A stretch of DNA of 64,000 bases. Origin: Panulirus ornatus (lineage: Eukaryota; Arthropoda; Malacostraca; Decapoda; Palinuridae). The translations under genes and the position numbers were made by a program. The notes below the pieces were generated by a model. It was not told the origin of the DNA, did not search any database, and saw only the letters and a list, made by a program, of their open reading frames with translations. The stretch lies in contig NC_092269.1 of the NCBI RefSeq assembly GCF_036320965.1, forward strand, positions 27,688,343-27,752,342. Direction: 5' to 3'. Numbering within the stretch: position 1 is the first letter of the stretch; every line of letters starts with the position of its first letter. Below are positions 59,263 to 64,000 of the stretch, in pieces.

Positions 59263-59501
59263 AGCTAGGATTAAATTTAAGCAAAATGAGCTAAGAATAT
59301 CACAGAATTGCAGTATCACCACCAAGTGCAGTGTAAAGAATGTAAATAAGCATGCCCTACACACAATGCCATCCGCCCAGTAAACTAGTCTGGTGGCTGC
59401 AGTAATATCAAGTTCCCTCACGTAATTTTGTCCGGACTAAAGGAGGTGCTGAACCATCATGCTGTACCATCGGTTGCCGGAAATTCGGTGGTGTACCTGT
59501 A

Positions 59502-59998
59502 TAGTAAAGAAAGGTAATTACAAAGAAGAGGTATAACAATGGAAACTACAGAATTTACCAATATCTTTTGTGAACAAGATTGGGAAGTGGATTTCAGTAG
59601 CCAGAAACTAGGACATTGTAGTGGAAGGCTTTGAAATTTGTTATGAGAAAGTGTGGGTATGGGTACTTTTAGCTTCAAAATACAGATGGAAGATAAAAAG
59701 ATAAGGAAATTCAAAAACTGAGGGAGCTTAATGATGTACTGTTTAGCAGGATAAGAAAGGAGGAAATGAGAAATTTTGAAATGAGTAATATTTATAAGAG
59801 ATTCAGAGGAAAGAGTTATGGAATATGATGTGAGAAGCTAAATGACAGGTGCAAAAGTGTTTTCTTTGTGAAAACTGCCTTGTGTCCACATCCACCAACA
59901 CAAAGATTCCTGAAAGTAGTGTCCTATAGCTAAAATAAGTAATTTTTAAATCCACCCTCTTCCTACATTGGCTATCACTGGAACCAGGACTTAATTTA
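59502..59998. other. Intron DNA without recognised feature
   Basis: A-rich sequence with short open stretches but no motif or repeat that I recognise. It ends at the target-site duplication of copy 31. Confidence 0.5.
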
Positions 59999-60007
59999 TC
60001 AGTAGTA
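59999..60007. repeat. Target-site duplication of copy 31 (TCAGTAGTA)
   Basis: TCAGTAGTA occurs here and again at 61415-61423. The first two bases of the right copy could also be element sequence, so the duplication is 7-9 bp. Confidence 0.85.
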
Positions 60008-61416
60008 TTATTTATTTATTTATTTTACTTTGTCGCTGTCTCCCGCGTTTGCGAGGTAGCGCAAGGAAACAGACGAAAGAAATGGCCCAACCCACCCCCA
60101 TACACATGTATATACATACACGTCCACACACGCAAATATACATACCTATACATCTCATGTGCACATATATATACACACACAGACACATACATATATACCC
60201 ATGCACACAATTCACACTGTCTGCCTTTATTCATTCCCATCGCCACCTCGCCACACATGGAATACCATCCCCCTCCCCCCTCATGTGTGCGAGGTAGCGC
60301 TAGGGAAAGACAACAAAGGCCCCATTCGTTCACACTCAGTCTCTAGCTGTCATGCAATAATGCCCGAAACCACAGCTCCCTTTCCACATCCAGGCCCTAC
60401 ACAACTTTCCATGGTTTACCCCAGACGCTTCACATGCCCTGATTCAATCCACTGACAGCACGTCAACCCCGGTATACCACATCGATCCAATTCACTCTAT
60501 TCCTTGCCCGCCTTTCACCCTCCTGCATGTTCAGGCCCTGATCACTCAAAATCTTTTTCACTCCATCTTTCCACCTCCAGTTTGGTCTCCCACTTCTCCT
60601 CGTTCCCTCCACCTCCGACACATATATCCTCTTGGTCAATCTTTCCTCACTCATTCTCTCCATGTGCTCAAACCATTTCAAAACACCCTCTTCTGCTCTC
60701 TCAACCACGCTCTATTTATTTCTACACATCTCTCTTACCTTTACATTACTAACTCGATCAAACCACCTCACACCACACATTGTCCTCAAACATCTCATTT
60801 CCAGCACATCCACCCTCCTGCGCACAACTCTATCCATAGCCCACGCCTCGCAACCATACAACATTGTTGGAACCACTATTCCTTCAAACATACCCATTTT
60901 TGCTTTCCGAGATAATGTTCTCGACTTCCAAACATTCTTCAAGGCTCCCAGAAATTTTCGCCCCCTCCCCCACCCTATGATTCACTTCCGCTTCCATGGT
61001 TCCATCCGCTGCCAGATCCACTCCCAGATATCTAAAACACTTTACTTCCTCCAGTTTTTCTCCATTCAAACTTACCTCCCAATTGACTTGACCCTCAACC
61101 CTTCTGTACCTAATAACCTTGCTCTTATTCACATTTACTCTTAACTTTCTTGTTTCACACACTTTACCAAACTCAGTCACCAGCTTCTGCAGTTTCTCAC
61201 ATGAATCAGCCACCAGCGCTGTATCATCAGTGAACAACAACTGACTCACTTCCCAAGCTCTCTCATCCACAACAGACTTCATACTTGCCCCTCTTTCCAA
61301 AACTCTTGCATTCACCTCCCTAACAACCCCATCCATAAACAAATTAAACAACCATGGAGACATCACACACCCCTGCCGCAAACCTACATTCACTGAGAAC
61401 CAATCACTTTCCTCTC
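60008..61416 (-). mobile_element. RTE-like LINE copy 31, subfamily L, clean 5'-truncated insertion
   Basis: The tail is a run of TTTA units (60008-60027), the hairpin is followed by the complete long 3' UTR to about 60462, and coding sequence continues to about 61416. The target-site duplication on both sides proves a single target-primed insertion and shows that the natural tail of this subfamily is (AAAT)n rather than pure poly(A). Confidence 0.95.
60463..61416 (-). pseudogene. RTE RT motif B to C-terminus, copy 31
   Basis: Minus-strand pieces at 60884-61393, 60712-60942 and 60463-60708 carry LRQGCVMSPWLFNL, FTDD with SVVDERAWEVSQLL, the EKLEEVKCFRYLGVDLA region and the C-terminal [13 protein letters not shown] one-base gain near 60955 shifts the frame and a TAG near 60711 replaces Lys. 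Motif A is absent through truncation. Confidence 0.87.
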
Positions 61417-61696
61417 AGTAGTAAAGACGTATATTCCTTTAAGCTAACATATTTCTCTTTATAGAGCCTCACAATCAGGAAATCCATTACTTCAAGTAAA
61501 GTAGGATGCTACATTTAAACATTTTTAAATTGTGACATTGGGAAACAAACTGGAAAAGTACTGGAGGGAGAGAATGATGGATGAATGCATGGAATGTGTG
61601 CATACAAGGGAGGCATGTAAAGGCAGGGATGAATGGAGACCCTTTTTTCTTGGCACCTTCCTTGATGTGAGTTCCTATAGTTGTAACGGGTATCAG

Positions 61697-61816
61697 AGAC
61701 ATAGATGTAATGGATAGATGATATTTCTGTAGGTAGTAGTTGGTAAGCAGCCACAAAGACATAGATATAATGGATAGATGATATTTCTGTAGGTAGTAGT
61801 TGGTAAGTAGCCAATG
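61697..61816 (+). repeat. 60-bp direct tandem duplication
   Basis: AGACATAGATGTAATGGATA and following bases recur exactly 60 bases later with only a few differences (GTAA to ATAA, AAGCAG to AAGTAG). Two units only. Confidence 0.9.
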
Positions 61817-62516
61817 ACCAGGGAGGTATATTAGCAGTACTACCCACCTGGGTATCAGGAATGTTAATGATATCTGCTCAGTGAGCCAGCACTTAAGTGG
61901 TTATCAAGTTGTACTCCTCTGACCTAACATGTGAACTACTGGTATTCTGTCCACAATCATACAATCTCTCCTTGTCATATGTAACACCTGACGACGCTTT
62001 ACTCACACAGCTCATTCTTCATAACTGTAGAAACAACTTGTACATTCACATGATGGAGAGTCAATGACAACTTGATATGCAGATTATGGTTTTGGACACG
62101 TAGGCATCTGTTGATGTGATGGAGAATCTTGTATAATGTACCTATCAGCAGCTCTTGTTGGAACACATGTGAATTAGTAGACAACAGAGACTCTAAATGT
62201 TGATTCTAGTTAGGAGACCCAGAAGCATTTCTTACTGAAGACTCTTGAGGTAGAGAGACAACAAGAATTATTGAAATTCATGAGTTAAGAATTTTATGTA
62301 TTCGTTTGCCTGAGACAATACAAAATTTGTAAGGCAATTGTTTCTTGGTATTTGTATTGAAAAATAGATGGTAAAAGCACCTGTTTACTGCTTGATAATC
62401 TTTCAAAAACACAAGCAAACCACTGGTTCTTTGCTTTCATTAAAGATATGAAAATAAGAAATATGCTTTTCAGAGGTGAGTTATATTTAGTTGAGAATTG
62501 AATATAATCATTGTTA

Positions 62517-62580
62517 ACAAAATGTTTGCTTGACCACAGAATATGATTACAAAATGTTTGCTTGACCACAGAATATGATT
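62517..62580 (+). repeat. 32-bp perfect tandem duplication
   Basis: ACAAAATGTTTGCTTGACCA and the next 12 bases occur at 62517-62548 and again, identically, at 62549-62580. Confidence 0.95.
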
Positions 62581-63000
62581 TGACTGTGTGTTTGATAATA
62601 GCAAGTAATGTAACCACCTGTGGGAGATACAGTGCTTTGATATTGTTACTTATTGATTTGATAGTCAAAATAGGGTTTACATCAATACCAGAACCAATGG
62701 ATGTTGTATCTAATGTCCTGCATTTGTCTTTTTCTATAACTGAGATTCATGATTCTTATGTCGTGTCTGCATGGAGTAATTAGTCAAACTGTAGAGCCAG
62801 TTGCATAGTTAACCACATTAGGAATTTTGTTGTGAATGTTTTTTGTTGCAGAATTATAATGCCTGTTGAATAGTTAATTATATTAGGAATCTTGTGAATA
62901 TCTTTATGTTGCAGATTGTATATGTAAGAATGTGAGGTCATTATTTTATATTGAAGTTGCTGTTTCTCAATGGAAGGTTTACTCTAGAAGTACTTTACAG

Positions 63001-63241
63001 GTTCTGTTGTTTCGTGCATTGGTAGTCTACCAATGGTTGTTACACGGTCCATAATCAGCAAGTCTGTTCCTGAGGGAGAACTTGGTAAAGTTTTCTCTAT
63101 GCTGGCCTCGTGGGAATCTCTCATACCCCTGTTGTCTAATCCATTGTACACACTTGTATATAATGCCACAATTGAAGACTTTCCTGGCACTGTATACTTC
63201 ATGAGCACAATATTCTTTATCTTTGCATCAGTTATTTATAT
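63001..63241 (+). CDS. SLC46-like (proton-coupled folate transporter family) exon b
   Basis: The exon lies between TTTACAG and GTAAGTATC. Its first two bases (GT) join the G of exon a into Gly. It is then open for about 80 residues: SVVSCIGSLPMVVTRSIISK, SVPEGELGKVFSMLASWESL, then PLLSNPLYTLVYNAT and the last helix start FMSTIFFIFASVIYM. The block RSIISKxVPExELGKVFSxLAxxExxxPLxxxPLY is characteristic of SLC46 carriers, covering the cytoplasmic loop before helix 11 and the YNAT segment before the final helix. It ends in phase 2, so at least one more exon lies beyond the window. No damage is seen, and the gene appears intact here despite the repeat load of its intron. Confidence 0.88.
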
Positions 63242-63589
63242 GTAAGTATCAACTGTTATGTTCATTTGCTTTGTACTTGTTGTTTTCCATATTTTGATAT
63301 CTAAATCAGGCTTTACCCAAATATTTTTGTAACCTTGTATCAAGTACTTAAGTTCTGAAAATGCTATAGTAACTCTGAATTACTCGGTGAAGAATTTCTC
63401 ATAGTTTAGGTAATGCATGTTTGAATTAGTTACATTATCTTGCATATGCACTATGGGAAATGAAAAAAAATCTTATTAAACTGATTATAGTTGGCTCTAT
63501 AAAAGAAGTGTCTTTTATATAAAAGTAAGATTTTTTTGTACCCAATTGCCACTCCTGTAGCAGTGTGCATTAGGAATAAACATATAATG
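63242..63589. other. Next intron of the SLC46-like gene, unique part
   Basis: Begins with donor GTAAGTATC. AT-rich, without recognised gene or repeat. Confidence 0.65.
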
Positions 63590-64000
63590 GCCTCACTTGC
63601 ACACATCTACTCTCAAGCTGTTGTGCATTATGTGCTGAAACCAAAACATTCCATAGCTGAGCCCCACAGACCATTGACTCATTTACCTTGACTGCTTCAT
63701 GTGCTCTGGTTCAGCCCCATCCTGTATGCCATACTAATCCAATATATTTTATCCTATGCATGCCTCTTACACTCCTAAATATTCAGGCCTCAATACTCCT
63801 ATAACTCCTTCGTTCTATTCTTCCATCTCCTTGGTGTCTTTCCATTCCTTCATTTAGACCTTGATCAATTACTCTGACATATCAACCTTCTTAGTCAGTC
63901 TTCACTTATCCTCTCCTTGTTTAAACCATTGTATTACACCCTGGTCTGCATTCTCTCTCAAACTACACTCAGTACCACACTTCTCTTTTTGACAGTCATT
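63590..64000 (-). mobile_element. RTE-like LINE copy 32, ancient relic
   Basis: The order of recognisable words matches a minus-strand long 3' UTR and C-terminal domain: GCACACATCTACTCTCAAGC, GAGCCCCACAGACCATT, TGACTGCTTCATGTGCTCTG, then ATTCAGGCCTCAATACTCC and further degraded CDS to the window end. Divergence is the highest of all copies. It has no usable reading frame. Confidence 0.7.

Larger units (their letters stand above)
57930..59499 (-). mobile_element. Tigger/pogo-type DNA transposon, internally deleted
   Basis: Terminal inverted repeats CAGGCACACCACTGATTTTC (57930) and the complement of GAAATTCGGTGGTGTACCTG (ending 59499) match at most positions, flanked by TA on both sides (57928-57929, 59500-59501), as for the Tc1/mariner-pogo order. 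A decayed transposase lies inside, and much of its C-terminal half is missing. A hAT element interrupts it at 58161-58643. Confidence 0.85.
61424..63000. other. End of the SLC46-like intron, mostly unique DNA
   Basis: No gene is recognised apart from small open frames without motifs. It holds two short tandem duplications (listed separately) and ends with TACTTTACAG, the acceptor of the next exon (AG at 62999-63000). Confidence 0.65.

Noticed and set aside
63560..64000. Downstream exon of the SLC46-like gene
   Set aside because: The words match a heavily decayed minus-strand RTE 3' UTR and C-terminal domain, and no splice-bounded open frame is present.

Overview
This window is animal DNA from a repeat-rich genome. 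Spliceosomal exons, long (TA)n, (GT)n and (GA)n tracts, and dozens of copies of one LINE family with SINE partners fit an arthropod. The repeat style suggests a decapod crustacean, but this is inferred from texture and the species cannot be fixed from the sequence.

Host gene. Two exons on the + strand (31499-31636 and 63001-63241) have good splice sites and compatible phases. Together they encode about 126 residues of a major facilitator of the SLC46 (proton-coupled folate transporter-like) family, from the third-quarter helices into the last helices. The intron between them is 31,364 bp. About 25 kb of it is retrotransposon. The other exons lie outside the window.

Mobile DNA. I count 32 copies or fragments of one RTE-like non-LTR retrotransposon. 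A full element is about 3.3-3.5 kb. It has a GC-rich leader starting ATCCCTGGGGAT, one ORF of about 1000 codons (apurinic-type endonuclease, linker, reverse transcriptase, basic C-terminal domain), a 3' UTR of about 180 or about 430 bp, and a tail beginning GACAAAGCAAAA or GACAAAGTATAA. No copy is fully intact. The best (27228-30517) has a 7-bp target-site duplication, no frameshift and only two nonsense codons. Subfamily S (motif FADD, short 3' UTR) and subfamily L (mostly FTDD or FSDD, long 3' UTR) are separable, and five older diverged copies are present. Four copies of a 240-bp SINE-like element carry both the leader and the 3' terminal hairpin of an RTE.

Layout. 1-25656: nested RTE copies 1-17, many in inverted pairs. 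25656-27220: (GA)n, a degenerate minisatellite and unique DNA. 27228-30517: near-intact RTE. 30525-31498: unique DNA, then SLC46 exon a. 32048-57695: dense RTE and SINE block with three copies of a host segment. 57930-59499: a decayed Tigger/pogo transposon interrupted by a 483-bp hAT element with an 8-bp target-site duplication. 60008-61416: one clean 5'-truncated RTE with target-site duplication. 61424-63000: unique intron with two small tandem duplications. 63001-63241: SLC46 exon b. 63590-64000: an ancient RTE relic. I saw no tRNA, rRNA or CRISPR array.
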